From NCBI GenBank assembly GCA_002346645.1, contig DEAD01000008.1:1-64000 (forward strand): a stretch of 64,000 bases of DNA, given 5' to 3'. The position numbers and the translations under genes are program-made. The notes beneath the pieces are model-generated. The model was not told where the DNA came from. It was given only the letters and a program-made list of their open reading frames with translations, and made no database searches. This DNA comes from Dehalococcoidia bacterium UBA2991. GTDB taxonomy: Bacteria; Chloroflexota; Dehalococcoidia; Tepidiformales; Tepidiformaceae. Shown here in pieces: positions 25,767-34,865 of this stretch (positions are counted from its first letter, which is position 1; each line of letters opens with the position of its first letter).

Positions 25767-26366
25767 ATGGCAGCACACAGCACAGCGGAACCACAAGGCA
25801 TGACGAACTCGATGCTCGGGTTCATCCTCTTCCTCGCCTCTGAGATCATGTTTTTCGGCGGCCTTTTTGCAGCGTATTTCATCGCACGAGCCGATGCGCC
25901 AGCTTGGCCACCAGCACTTAGCCCAGAGCAAATTGCTGAAGGGGTTCACCTCGAAATTGAGATCCTACTGCCGGCAATCTCGACAGGTATCCTTGTAATC
26001 AGCTCGATAACTATCCAGTGGGCGGTTTGGCAGATACAGAAGGGGAACCAGTCCGGGATGCTCTGGGGCCTATTTATATCCCTAGCGCTAGGCTTGATTT
26101 TCCTTGCCGCACAGCTCTTCGACTACACACAACTCCACTTCCTCGCTGACGATACGATCTATGGAACAACCTTCTACACACTAACGGGCTTCCACGGAGC
26201 CCACGTGGCAGGGGGGGCTCTCTTTATCGGCGTCGTGACAGTGCGAGCCCTGGGTGGACAATTCACCGCAGAAAACCACGAGGCAGTCGAGGCATGTTCG
26301 ATGTACTGGCACTTCGTCGACGTAGTCTGGATTGCTCTCTTCATAGTTCTATACATCATTAAGTAG
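25767..26366 (+). CDS. ctaE: Cytochrome c oxidase subunit III
   Basis: A 199-residue membrane subunit with five hydrophobic segments, the usual number for short bacterial subunit III. Family segments are LGFILFLASEIMFFGGLFAAYF, GTTFYTLTGFHGAHV and SMYWHFVDVVWIALF. It supports proton uptake and stability of subunit I. Two bases separate it from ctaD, and the next gene follows 21 bases later. Confidence 0.95.
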   Translation: MAAHSTAEPQGMTNSMLGFILFLASEIMFFGGLFAAYFIARADAPAWPPALSPEQIAEGVHLEIEILLPAISTGILVISSITIQWAVWQIQKGNQSGMLWGLFISLALGLIFLAAQLFDYTQLHFLADDTIYGTTFYTLTGFHGAHVAGGALFIGVVTVRALGGQFTAENHEAVEACSMYWHFVDVVWIALFIVLYIIK

Positions 26367-26387
26367 GCCAGCACGAGGAAGAAGGCT

Positions 26388-27557
26388 TTGGAGCACGAAA
26401 GCAGCGAACACAACGCCCACATTGGGCCTAACGCACATCTGCCAGATCCCAGCATCTGGCCTTTTGTGGCAGGCCTAGCCATCATGTTCCTCACAGCAGC
26501 ACTAGTTTGGTGGGCAAGAGTTGAGGACCAACGCAGCCTTAGCGGTCCATTACTAGGTGCTTCGGCAGCTATAACCCTAGGGGCAGTAGCTGGCTGGGCC
26601 TACGAAGATGGCCGAATGCGCCAGAAAGCCCGCCAGCACGAAGAGCAAGCTCAGGCAGCAGCCCGGAGAACTCAAGTGATTACCTTCGCTATCGCGGAGG
26701 GGCAACTTGAAGCAAGTGTTGGTGAAAACGGCATCATCGACGTAATTCAGCAGGCCCACGATGACCTTCGTGCCGCTCCCGGTTTCGAAGACTTCCGAAT
26801 AAACATTTCTAGCACAGAAGACGGCCCCTCGCAGGTTATCGTCGAGACTACCTGGTCGACAGAGGATGACCTGGCAGCATTTGAGGAGACCCAACACGCA
26901 ATCCTGGACCTCATCAGCCAACATCCAGACGAGGTGCTAGCAGGATCCACTCAGACGTTCGACATGCAGGTGGTACGCGACACAAAGGACACTTCAGTGC
27001 GCTACAGCCTGGGAGCAGCAGTATCCCTTTTCGGTGCTCTACTAGTAGGTGGTTTTGCAGTTGGTGCAGGACTCAATCTGTTCACCAGTGAAGCTAAAGG
27101 AGGGGAAACTGTTTCTCCCCTTAGACAAGAACTCGGGCCTTTTGCAGATACCATCACAATTAAAGCAAGCAGCTTCGACTACGAAGAAATCACTCTGCCT
27201 CCAGGGGTAGATTTCACAATGACCCTGGATAATCAAGACGATTCCGTTGCTCACAACATTATTTTCTTCCAGGGTGACGAAGCTGCCGCAAACCAACCAA
27301 TTCTTGAAGGCTGCATCAACGGATGCGACAGCGACGGGGTCCAGGTAAGAACGGAACTTGCAACAGGAATTATTCAACACACCTTTACCTTCACCACCCC
27401 ACCACCTGGCCGGTACGCCTTCTGGTGCGACGTACATCCCGACACGATGACAGGCATCCTTGTTGTCTCGGAAGACGCCACATTGCCAGGTGCGATGCCT
27501 TCAACAGAAGACGCCGCGGGTGAAAACGCAAGCGCTGAAGGAACCGAAGAGGAATAA
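26388..27557 (+). CDS. Subunit IV-like membrane segment fused to ABM-like domain and type-1 copper cupredoxin
   Basis: A 389-residue multidomain protein, TTG start after GGAAGAAGG. Residues 21-42 (PSIWPFVAGLAIMFL) and 52-70 resemble the two helices of bacterial cytochrome oxidase subunit IV. Residues 97-175 look like an ABM-type ferredoxin fold (AAPGFEDFRI, ETTWSTEDDLAAFEE). A third helix lies at 207-229. Residues 250-362 are a cupredoxin with a full type-1 copper set: His289, Cys347, His350 and Met354 (WCDVHPDTM). The tail is acidic. As the last gene of the cta operon, it may anchor a copper electron donor at the oxidase (inference). The ABM assignment is by eye and less sure than the cupredoxin. 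Confidence 0.8.
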   Translation: MEHESSEHNAHIGPNAHLPDPSIWPFVAGLAIMFLTAALVWWARVEDQRSLSGPLLGASAAITLGAVAGWAYEDGRMRQKARQHEEQAQAAARRTQVITFAIAEGQLEASVGENGIIDVIQQAHDDLRAAPGFEDFRINISSTEDGPSQVIVETTWSTEDDLAAFEETQHAILDLISQHPDEVLAGSTQTFDMQVVRDTKDTSVRYSLGAAVSLFGALLVGGFAVGAGLNLFTSEAKGGETVSPLRQELGPFADTITIKASSFDYEEITLPPGVDFTMTLDNQDDSVAHNIIFFQGDEAAANQPILEGCINGCDSDGVQVRTELATGIIQHTFTFTTPPPGRYAFWCDVHPDTMTGILVVSEDATLPGAMPSTEDAAGENASAEGTEEE

Positions 27558-27574
27558 GGCCCCTTAGTTCCAAG

Positions 27575-28807
27575 CTACTCCAGAACACCTTCAACAAGGA
27601 GTTCGGTGAACTCTTCGTCAGTTATGCCAATCAGGCCCTTTAGTACCCTCTCTGTGTCTTCACCCAAAAGAGGTGCGGCCTTCGCGGGGCCACCAGGAGT
27701 CTTGGAGAGACGGAAGGCAGGTGAGTCGTAGGTACGAGAGCCCATGGTGGGATGGTCGAGCAGAGCATAGTGGCCTCGGTGCCGCAGCTGCGGATCTCGA
27801 TGCATTTCTTCGGGCGACTTCACAATTCCAGAAGGAACACCTTGTTCCCTCATGGCCTTAAAGGCCTGTGCAGCAGTACGCTCACCGCACCAAAAATCGA
27901 TGTGTCGATCGATCTCCTTCTGCTCGGTTAGTCGTGACCACTTTCGCCGCATGCGCTCCAGGTCAGTCCAGTCTGGACGACCAATTGCAGCCCGAAAGCC
28001 CTCCCATTCCTTCTCTGTGAAACACGCAATTACGATATATCGACCGTCTTTACAGCGGTATGAACCGTGTGGAGCCGCCTCGGGGTCTCGATTGCCGAGA
28101 CGCACAGCCTCACGACCATTAGCGGTCCACTCGAGAATGGCAGGCCCAAGAGCGTGGAGGGCGCCCTCAAACTGCGAAAAATCGATGTATTGCCCTCGTC
28201 CTGTACGTCGCCGGTAGTCAAGCGCCGAAACTAGAGCAAGGGCGCCCACATGCGGCACCAGAAAATCTGTATAGGCCACACCCGTTCCTATCGGCTCTCC
28301 ATCGGGCCAGCCGGTCAGATGATTGAAGCCGGAAGCCGCCTGCAATACATGGCCATAGCCCATGTATTGGGCCCAGGGACCAGTCTGACCAAAGAGCGGC
28401 ATCGAAATCATTACTAGGTCTGGCCGGACCTTGCGTAAGACTTCATAATCGAGCCCCAGCTTCGTTAGCGTTCCTGGAGTGAACGACTCTGTAACAACAT
28501 CCGAAATGGCGACGAGACGTTTCAGAAGGTCTTTCCCCTTCTCCGTCTTAAGGTTAATAGTGATGCCGAGCTTAGAACTGTTGAAGTTCGCGTAGTAACC
28601 AGAGTTGTCATGGTGCGGCTTATTTTCCGTAAAGGGACCTGCCCGTCTCAGAGTTTCAACACTGGTAGCAGATTCAACACGAATCACCTCAGCACCATGG
28701 TCGCCCAGGTATTTTGCTACTGTGGGGCCAACACCCACCCAAGAGAGATCAGCAACCCTTAGGCCTGCAAATGGACTGACTTTGCCGTTGCTCCCATTAG
28801 AAGTCAT
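27575..28807 (-). CDS. CaiB/BaiF CoA-transferase family protein (catalytic Asp present)
   Basis: A 410-residue family III CoA-transferase, which moves CoA between carboxylic acids through an aspartyl-CoA thioester. The N-terminus FAGLRVADLSWVGVGPTVAKYLGDHGAEVIRVE and SMPLFGQTGPW are typical. The expected nucleophile is Asp181 in GVAYTDFLVPHVGALAL. It starts one base after the preceding CaiB gene, so the two are likely subunits of one enzyme. The substrate is not predictable. It converges on the cta operon end. Confidence 0.92.
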   Translation of the reverse strand: MTSNGSNGKVSPFAGLRVADLSWVGVGPTVAKYLGDHGAEVIRVESATSVETLRRAGPFTENKPHHDNSGYYANFNSSKLGITINLKTEKGKDLLKRLVAISDVVTESFTPGTLTKLGLDYEVLRKVRPDLVMISMPLFGQTGPWAQYMGYGHVLQAASGFNHLTGWPDGEPIGTGVAYTDFLVPHVGALALVSALDYRRRTGRGQYIDFSQFEGALHALGPAILEWTANGREAVRLGNRDPEAAPHGSYRCKDGRYIVIACFTEKEWEGFRAAIGRPDWTDLERMRRKWSRLTEQKEIDRHIDFWCGERTAAQAFKAMREQGVPSGIVKSPEEMHRDPQLRHRGHYALLDHPTMGSRTYDSPAFRLSKTPGGPAKAAPLLGEDTERVLKGLIGITDEEFTELLVEGVLE

Positions 28808-28808
28808 C

Positions 28809-30089
28809 TCAAATCACCATCCTGCGCCGAAGGCTAGCAACCTCGTCTCGATCAATCCCAAGGATTTCGCCATAGACCTCCTCGTTATGTTCCCCAACAT
28901 GAGGAGCACGTCCGCGCTGCTTCCAGGGGGTTCCCGAAAGCTTCCAGGGGGCACCGGGATAGATGAATGTCTCGCCAATGTCCTCATGATGTACCTGCAC
29001 CCAGTAGTCACGAGCATCCAGTTGCTCGCTTTCAACAATCTCCCGGGGGCTATATACAGGGGCCCATCCTGCACCACGCTTCTGTGCTCCCCGAACCAAG
29101 TCATCCTTTCGGCGAGTTCGGCAGAATTGCTCGATAACGCCAACTACCAGCTTCTGCTCCTGCTCCTCTAGGGGTGAGACTACCTCAAGACGAGCCCGCC
29201 ACTCAGGGGAGGCAAGAGGGCCCGCCTCCCCTGAGTCTGCCAACCAATCGATCATTGCATTCGAGGCGGGCCCCATGAGTCCGCCAAAACTTAGGGCAGC
29301 TACCCAACCATCAACTGTCTCGTAAATATAGCGTGGGCCCTGGCGGCCACTAACCATCCGCCCCGAACCAGGCCCACGATTGTTGATCTGAAGAATATCC
29401 CAAGTCTGTTGAGCATTATCCATAGCATTGGCCATTGCCTCCTGCATGGAAACGTCCACATGTTGACCAACACCCCCCGTGATCCCACGAGCGTAAAGGG
29501 CAATAACTGCCCCAACCGCTGCCTGTAAATTTGCCTGGGCGTATGCCTGAGGAACGGTCGTCCGGAGAGGACCCTTTTCATCACTACCATTCAAGTACAT
29601 GTGCCCCCCCATGGCCGAACCAACAATGTCCGTCGCAGGGAGGTTGCGGGCGGGACCCGTCTGACCAAAGTTCGTGATACTTACAACAACCGCATCCCGG
29701 TTGATCTTTGCGAGCATGCGGGGGTCGGTGCCGATGCTCTTAGAGGTACCTGGAGCACCCGTTTCGATAACTACGTCGGCACTACCCACAAGACGGTGAA
29801 AAAGGTCGCGGCCCTGCTCGGTGCGAAGCTCACAAGTAACCGAGCGCTTTCCAGCGTTCATAGTCCACCAGAACAGGCTCGACTCGCCGCCCTCCTCGTT
29901 TCGGAAGAAGGGGCCGTTAGCTCGCGTCCGATCTCCACCTCGGGGCTCAACCTTGATTACATCAGCACCAAGCTCGGCCAAAAGCCGGGCACATAGCTGA
30001 CCCTTCTCATCTGCAATATCAAGAACACGATAGCCGGTCAGTGCACCGTTAGCGTGCGGGAGAGGTACACCAGGACTGCGATCGGACAC
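28809..30089 (-). CDS. CaiB/BaiF CoA-transferase family protein (catalytic Asp missing)
   Basis: A 426-residue family III CoA-transferase (TGYRVLDIADEKGQLCARLLAELGADVIKVEPRGGD, SITNFGQTGP). At the position of the aspartyl nucleophile the sequence reads VPQAYAQANLQAAVGAV, with no Asp. It is therefore probably a non-catalytic or CoA-binding partner of the gene that follows. Start GTG at 30089. This resembles heteromeric family III enzymes such as BbsEF (established knowledge); the pairing here is inference. Confidence 0.9.
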   Translation of the reverse strand: MSDRSPGVPLPHANGALTGYRVLDIADEKGQLCARLLAELGADVIKVEPRGGDRTRANGPFFRNEEGGESSLFWWTMNAGKRSVTCELRTEQGRDLFHRLVGSADVVIETGAPGTSKSIGTDPRMLAKINRDAVVVSITNFGQTGPARNLPATDIVGSAMGGHMYLNGSDEKGPLRTTVPQAYAQANLQAAVGAVIALYARGITGGVGQHVDVSMQEAMANAMDNAQQTWDILQINNRGPGSGRMVSGRQGPRYIYETVDGWVAALSFGGLMGPASNAMIDWLADSGEAGPLASPEWRARLEVVSPLEEQEQKLVVGVIEQFCRTRRKDDLVRGAQKRGAGWAPVYSPREIVESEQLDARDYWVQVHHEDIGETFIYPGAPWKLSGTPWKQRGRAPHVGEHNEEVYGEILGIDRDEVASLRRRMVI

Positions 30090-30174
30090 GAGCGAGTTTT
30101 ACCGCAGTAGTGGTAGCACATTCAACCAGGTAATTGGAATGAATTAACTCTCTAGGACCAATCGAGGGGGAAAG

Positions 30175-31356
30175 TCACGAATCACCGCCATGAACGAGAG
30201 CAGGAATATGGTTCTCAGCAAAACCAGTACGTTCAAGAGCAGCACGAAGAGAATCCATACCCCAGCCACGACTAGCAGAGATATGGCAAACGTCGCCCGG
30301 CGCCGGGCCTGCAGCATCAAGAAGGGCTAGTGCCTCCGCTTCAGTTTCAGGAGAGGACCCATCGTCGCGGGTAAGAGCGTCGATCTTGTTGAGCGCCACA
30401 ATGATCGGCCGCCCAAGGACACTTAGATCACGAAGAACTCCTTCGACCGTCTCGGCATGAACACCTGCATGGGGATGAGAAACATCTACTACATGCAGAA
30501 GTACATCCGCGTCCTCCAACTCCTCAAGGGTGGCCCGAAAGGAGGCCACAAGCTGGGTAGGAAGCTTCTGAATGAAGCCAACTGTATCGGTAAGCAAAGC
30601 AGGGCGACCAGAGGGCATCACTATCTTGCGAGTAATAGGATCGAGGGTTGCAAAGAGCTTGTTCTCAGCACGTTTATCCGCACCGGAGAGAGCCCGCATT
30701 ACCGTTGTTTTTCCAGCGTTTGTGTACCCGATAAGAGCAACTACAGGAAGACCGGAACGGCGGCGCTTCCGACGGTATAGCTCACGTTGAACACGAACTT
30801 GCTGAAGATCCTTCTTCAGTTTGCTAATGCGACGCCGAAGGAGACGACGATCGGTCTCGATTTGAGTCTCCCCAGGTCCTCGAAGACCAATAGCACCCTC
30901 CATGCGTTCAAGATGACTCCACTGACCCCGCAATCGTGGAAGGAGATATTCCGTCTGAGCCAGTTCAACCTGAAGACGCCCTTCCCGCGTGCTAGCTCGC
31001 ATTGCAAAGATGTCAAGGATCAGAGCGGTACGGTCTATTACCTTTATCTTGAGCGCCTCCTCCAAATTACGTTGCTGCGAAGGCGAGAGTTCGTCATCGA
31101 AGATAACCGTGTTAGCACGCAGCTTGATACAGGCTTTAGCAACCTCTCTCAGCTTGCCACTACCGATATAAGTGGAGCCCTGTGGGCTAGTCCGGCGTTG
31201 GATTGCTAGCCCAACAACCTTCGCACCAGCAGTGCGGGCAAGCTCCGAAAGCTCAGCCAGCGATTCACGGGCAGGAAGAATGGTCCTATGAGAGTCCACC
31301 GCAACCAGGTATGCACGATCGCGACTAGGCGTAGTTGAGTGGAGGCGCTTCGCCAT
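30175..31356 (-). CDS. hflX: GTPase HflX
   Basis: A 393-residue ribosome-associated GTPase that splits stalled ribosomes. An N-terminal HflX domain (RRTSPQGSTYIGSGKLREV) and a coiled-coil linker (about 150-195) precede the G domain. G1 is GYTNAGKTT, the G3 region is DTVGFIQKLPTQLVASFRATLEE, and NKID is G4. ATG at 31356. It lies downstream of dapL on the same strand, with a strong hairpin at the dapL stop between them. Confidence 0.95.
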   Translation of the reverse strand: MAKRLHSTTPSRDRAYLVAVDSHRTILPARESLAELSELARTAGAKVVGLAIQRRTSPQGSTYIGSGKLREVAKACIKLRANTVIFDDELSPSQQRNLEEALKIKVIDRTALILDIFAMRASTREGRLQVELAQTEYLLPRLRGQWSHLERMEGAIGLRGPGETQIETDRRLLRRRISKLKKDLQQVRVQRELYRRKRRRSGLPVVALIGYTNAGKTTVMRALSGADKRAENKLFATLDPITRKIVMPSGRPALLTDTVGFIQKLPTQLVASFRATLEELEDADVLLHVVDVSHPHAGVHAETVEGVLRDLSVLGRPIIVALNKIDALTRDDGSSPETEAEALALLDAAGPAPGDVCHISASRGWGMDSLRAALERTGFAENHIPALVHGGDS

Positions 31357-31384
31357 TTAAAGCAAGCTTAGCCGATCGCGGGAG

Positions 31385-31412
31385 CTGGACCGGTTTTTAG
31401 AAACCGGTCCAG
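31385..31412. repeat. 12-bp perfect hairpin spanning the dapL stop codon
   Basis: CTGGACCGGTTT and AAACCGGTCCAG pair perfectly around a 4-base loop (TTAG on the plus strand). On the minus strand the last dapL codons form one arm and the TAA stop lies at the loop. It ends 28 bases before the hflX start. No T-run follows, so it is more likely an intercistronic RNA-stabilising or attenuating hairpin than a standard terminator. Confidence 0.6.
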
Positions 31413-32560
31413 TCCTCGAGCCTTTGCAGCCCCTCCTCAACCTGTTCGTCAGGAGTTGTGAGCGAGAGACGAACATAGCCCTCTCCGTTGAGGCCATACC
31501 CTCGTCCTGGAGTTACAACAACTGCACACTCATCGATAAGGCGGGCAGCGAAGTCACCGCTGGTCACCCCGTCGGGCAACTTAGCCCAGACATAGAGCGA
31601 AGCCTTGGGAGGGTCAACCTTGAGACCAATGTTTCGCAATGTCTCAACAATGCGATCTCGGCGGCGCTGGTAGATCGCATTGTGCTCATCAATGACATTC
31701 TGGGGGCCGTTTACCGCCTCTATAGCCATCTCCTGGATAGCCTGCGGAATACCGCTATCTATATTCGACTTTACACGCATAAGAGCGTCAACAAGCTCGC
31801 CATTCCCGACGGCCATCCCAATTCGCCAACCTGTCATGTTGTAAATCTTCGAAAAGGAATTAAATTCGATGGCTACATCCCGTGCTTCAGGGACCTGGAA
31901 AATAGAAATGGGCCGATACCCATCGTAAGCAACGTCACAATATGGATTGTCGTGACAGATAGTGACGTCGTACTCCTTAGCCCAAGCAACAACCTTCTCG
32001 AAGAAGGCTAAATCAGCAGTGGCAGCCGTAGGGTTATTGGGATAGTTCAGCCACAACACCTTGGCCTTAGCCGCGAGGTCGGCAGGAATAGCATCCAAGT
32101 CAGGCAGCCAGCCCGTCTCTTGGTGGAGAGGTAGCTTGAATGTGACCCCACCAGCAAACATGGTGCCAATCTCGTAGACGGGATATCCAGGATCTGTTGC
32201 AAGAGCCACGTCCCCAGGATCAATAAGAGTAAGCGCCATGTGCGCGATACCTTCCTTTGAACCGATGAGAGCAAGCGCCTCTCTCTCGGGATCAAAGGAG
32301 CACTCGAAGCGGCGTTCATACCAACTAGCAATGGCTTGGCGCAGCTCCGGCAGACCTTCAGACTCAGGGTATCGGTGGTTGGCAGGATCATCGGCAGCCC
32401 GGTGAAGCGCATCAAGGATATTAGGGGGCGTTGGAAGGTCGGGGTCGCCAATACCGAAGGTGATGACATCAATGCCCTGTGCCTTCTTGGCGGCGATTAC
32501 CTTGGAGATTTGAGCGAAGAGATACGGTGGTAGCTCTTCAACCCTCTTGGCTAGTCTCAT
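31397..32560 (-). CDS. dapL: LL-diaminopimelate aminotransferase (DapL-like)
   Basis: A 387-residue PLP class I/II aminotransferase. It aligns with DapL enzymes, which convert tetrahydrodipicolinate to LL-diaminopimelate in one step for lysine and peptidoglycan. MRLAKRVEELPPYLFAQI and DVITFGIGDPDLPTP are typical. The PLP lysine is in NSFSKIYNMTGWRIG, and the substrate-binding Asn and Tyr are in NYPNNPTAA and CHDNPYCDVAYDG. ATG 32560 follows GGGAG; the reading frame's TTG four codons earlier is unlikely. Other broad-specificity aminotransferases cannot be fully excluded. Confidence 0.85.
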   Translation of the reverse strand: MRLAKRVEELPPYLFAQISKVIAAKKAQGIDVITFGIGDPDLPTPPNILDALHRAADDPANHRYPESEGLPELRQAIASWYERRFECSFDPEREALALIGSKEGIAHMALTLIDPGDVALATDPGYPVYEIGTMFAGGVTFKLPLHQETGWLPDLDAIPADLAAKAKVLWLNYPNNPTAATADLAFFEKVVAWAKEYDVTICHDNPYCDVAYDGYRPISIFQVPEARDVAIEFNSFSKIYNMTGWRIGMAVGNGELVDALMRVKSNIDSGIPQAIQEMAIEAVNGPQNVIDEHNAIYQRRRDRIVETLRNIGLKVDPPKASLYVWAKLPDGVTSGDFAARLIDECAVVVTPGRGYGLNGEGYVRLSLTTPDEQVEEGLQRLEDWTGF

Positions 32561-32660
32561 AGATACTCCCAACAGTCAGATCAAGCGTGCCCGCTTACGC
32601 CGACGCACCTGGCCGGGGATGGTACCTCGCCCTGGCCGCAGCTGCATTAGGAAGGAAAAA

Positions 32661-33536
32661 CTACAGATCTGAGAGGCGCTGAATTAGAGGCTCCCAACTC
32701 TTAACCTCGGCAACGGGGTCCTGTCCATAGGGGGTAATGGTGACAGTCGTCACACCCTCTGCGGCAAACTCAGCAGCGCGATCGAGGAAGCGAGCCCGTT
32801 CATCTGCCGAGTCGAGCGGAGGGCCAGTCCATGCGACCGTCTTCTCGATCGCGTTATAGTCCGTTCCCTCCCTCTCGCAGTGAGCGCGCAGAACTTCAAG
32901 CTTATGCCGTATCTCCTCAACCTCACTACTGGTGAGATTGCAAGCATCGGCATAACGAGCAACCAGACGAAGGGTCTTACGTTCTCCTCGACCACCTATT
33001 AGGAGTTCCGGGTGAGGCCGACTGATGGATTGAGGAACATTCAGGGTTTCAGCAAGTTGAAAGTGCTTCCCTTGAAAGGAACCGTTTTCATCACTCCACA
33101 TCTGTAGACAGATCTGAACAGCTTCCTCCAATCGCTCGAAACGCTCACCTAGTGGGGGAAAGGGTACCCCTAGACCAAGGTGCTCCTGCTCATTCCAAGC
33201 CGCCCCTATCCCAAGCCAGGCACGCCCACCAGAAAGCACATCGAGGGTACTAATCTGCTTTGCGAGCACCCCTGGATGACGATAGGTAACACCAGTAACA
33301 AGAAGCCCCAAGCGGATCGTGGAGGTATGCCCAGCAACAAATCCAAGGGCAGTGTAGCCCTCCAGCATGTCGAGTTCCGGAGTGCCAATCCACCCGATTT
33401 GAAAGAGATGGTCCATAAATGAGAGTCGTGAACATCCCACTTGCTCGGACACCACACCAAGCTCTGCAAGGCGCGGCCCCATCTCCGCTGGACCACCTTG
33501 CCAGGTGAAATTAGCTACATGAATACCAGTATGCAT
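32661..33536 (-). CDS. LLM-class flavin/F420-dependent oxidoreductase
   Basis: A 291-residue luciferase-like TIM barrel. SFMDHLFQIG, RLGLLVTGVTYRHPGVLAKQISTLDVLSGGRAWLGIGAAW and LLIGGRGERKTLRLVARYADACNL are hallmarks of the F420- or FMN-using branch. The substrate is unknown. It starts six bases after the stop of the PNPOx-fold gene, and both folds commonly use F420, so a paired redox role is plausible. Confidence 0.92.
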   Translation of the reverse strand: MHTGIHVANFTWQGGPAEMGPRLAELGVVSEQVGCSRLSFMDHLFQIGWIGTPELDMLEGYTALGFVAGHTSTIRLGLLVTGVTYRHPGVLAKQISTLDVLSGGRAWLGIGAAWNEQEHLGLGVPFPPLGERFERLEEAVQICLQMWSDENGSFQGKHFQLAETLNVPQSISRPHPELLIGGRGERKTLRLVARYADACNLTSSEVEEIRHKLEVLRAHCEREGTDYNAIEKTVAWTGPPLDSADERARFLDRAAEFAAEGVTTVTITPYGQDPVAEVKSWEPLIQRLSDL

Positions 33537-33542
33537 CGGGTG

Positions 33543-34124
33543 TTAGGAAATTCCTCGGCGCTTGAGCTCCGCAGGCATACGCTCAGAATCAGCACTTAGC
33601 TTAGGGCCTTTTTGGTCGTCGGAAAGCGCTCCTAAGGCATCTGCTCCGAATTTTGCTCCGTCAAACAGAATCCACTTTTCTGGAACAATCTCGAGGACAA
33701 CACGCAATGGCGAGTCAAGTGTACTGACAAAGGCCGCTGCTGCCTCGGGATTGTCGGGGTTCAGCTTGGCGGCGAACTCAGGAAAAAACCAGTCTTTAGT
33801 CTCGCGATCCTCATGAATTATGCAACGCCCTTTGGCAGTAGCAGCGCCAAAGGGCGCGCCGGCCCCTGGAGCTGCGGCGGCACCACTGACAACAACGGAA
33901 ACGCGAGGATCTCGACGAACGGCAGAGATGCGGTGGCGATGTGCACCCGCGGTGATCCAGAAGCTACCGTTCTTCCATAGGAATGACATGATTACGCCAA
34001 CGGGCCATCCATCCTTGGTACCCCAGTTGAAGGTGCACTCGCCAACTTTATTCAGCAAATCTTCGAGCTGTTGGTCATCAAACGGATAGATAGAAACGGT
34101 TTCGTGGTCATCAACACCTGGCAT
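33543..34124 (-). CDS. Pyridoxamine 5'-phosphate oxidase-fold (FMN/F420) protein
   Basis: A 193-residue split-barrel flavoprotein. It is recognised from GWPVGVIMSFLWKNGSFWITAGAHRHRISAVRRDPRVSVVVSG, the typical strand pattern followed by RxxxxRRDPRV. The frame is open up to 34217, but ATG 34124 has AAAGGAG eight bases upstream and starts the domain. Such proteins bind FMN or F420 or act in heme or quinone chemistry; the exact role is not determinable. It is co-directional with the LLM gene. Confidence 0.82.
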   Translation of the reverse strand: MPGVDDHETVSIYPFDDQQLEDLLNKVGECTFNWGTKDGWPVGVIMSFLWKNGSFWITAGAHRHRISAVRRDPRVSVVVSGAAAAPGAGAPFGAATAKGRCIIHEDRETKDWFFPEFAAKLNPDNPEAAAAFVSTLDSPLRVVLEIVPEKWILFDGAKFGADALGALSDDQKGPKLSADSERMPAELKRRGIS

Positions 34125-34366
34125 ATAGGGACTCCTTTTACAAACGCACTCGGGCCACAAAGAAGCCCTTTGAACGAGCCAGCGACCTACCCTCGCAGTT
34201 TGCAACTGCTGATGCAAGAGAAAGTGCGCGAAACTTGCAGACGGACCACAGGCGTGGCCCGTGCTATGCTCCCTATGAGGTCAGCGCGTCAGATCGTCCC
34301 CATGAGAGAAACTTGCTCACACGTCGATTGCCGCCGGAACCCAGTTGATGCCCCGGAGGCAATTTC

Positions 34367-34738
34367 ATGACATCGTTCGTCGATCGGACGCTCACTTGCT
34401 CGGACTGCAACGCGCAGTTCACCTTTACAGTGGGCGAGCAAGAGTTCTACCAATCACGCGGATTTACCAATGAACCGCGCCGCTGCCCAGAGTGCCGACA
34501 GGCACGCAAGGCAGCTCGTGGTGAAGGCGGTGGCGGTGGCGGTGGCGGTGGATACCGCAGCTATGACACTGAGCGCGAGATGTTTAGCACAGTCTGCGCC
34601 GAGTGCGGACGTGAAGCACGAGTTCCTTTCCAGCCACGGGGTGACCGCCCTGTCTACTGTAGCGACTGCTTCCGCTCACGCGGACCCCAGCGCGGTGGCG
34701 GTGGTGGTGGTGGTGGCGGTCGCGACCGCAACTGGTAG
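34367..34738 (+). CDS. Small double zinc-ribbon protein with polyglycine linkers
   Basis: A 123-residue protein. The first module is CSDC...CPEC (Cys 11, 14, 40 and 43), with the family feature QEFYQSRGFTNEPRRCPECRQARK of the probable zinc-ribbon domain (zf-trcl). A nine-residue glycine run follows (coded by GGTGGC repeats). A second CAEC...CSDC module (VCAECGREARVPFQPRGDRPVYCSDCF) and a second glycine run lead to a basic end (RDRNW). The layout suggests a flexible nucleic-acid-binding protein, a role not proven for this family. It is monocistronic. Confidence 0.8.
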   Translation: MTSFVDRTLTCSDCNAQFTFTVGEQEFYQSRGFTNEPRRCPECRQARKAARGEGGGGGGGGGYRSYDTEREMFSTVCAECGREARVPFQPRGDRPVYCSDCFRSRGPQRGGGGGGGGGRDRNW

Positions 34739-34781
34739 CAACCTGCAAACCTTCTCTCTTCCTCTTTGCACCTCAGCGTAG

Positions 34782-34818
34782 GCTGCAGGTTTTTTCGTAC
34801 CCTGAAAAAACCTGCAGC
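34782..34818. repeat. 14-bp perfect inverted repeat between the zinc-ribbon and hydratase genes
   Basis: GCTGCAGGTTTTTT and AAAAAACCTGCAGC pair perfectly with a 9-base loop. The A/T tract faces the loop and no T-run follows the stem, the opposite of an intrinsic terminator. It may be an operator or a processing hairpin. It ends 47 bases before the enoyl-CoA hydratase start. Confidence 0.6.
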
Positions 34819-34865
34819 TAGCACATATACTCCGCGCAGCCCTTTTGGCTGTGTGGAGGTATCTC

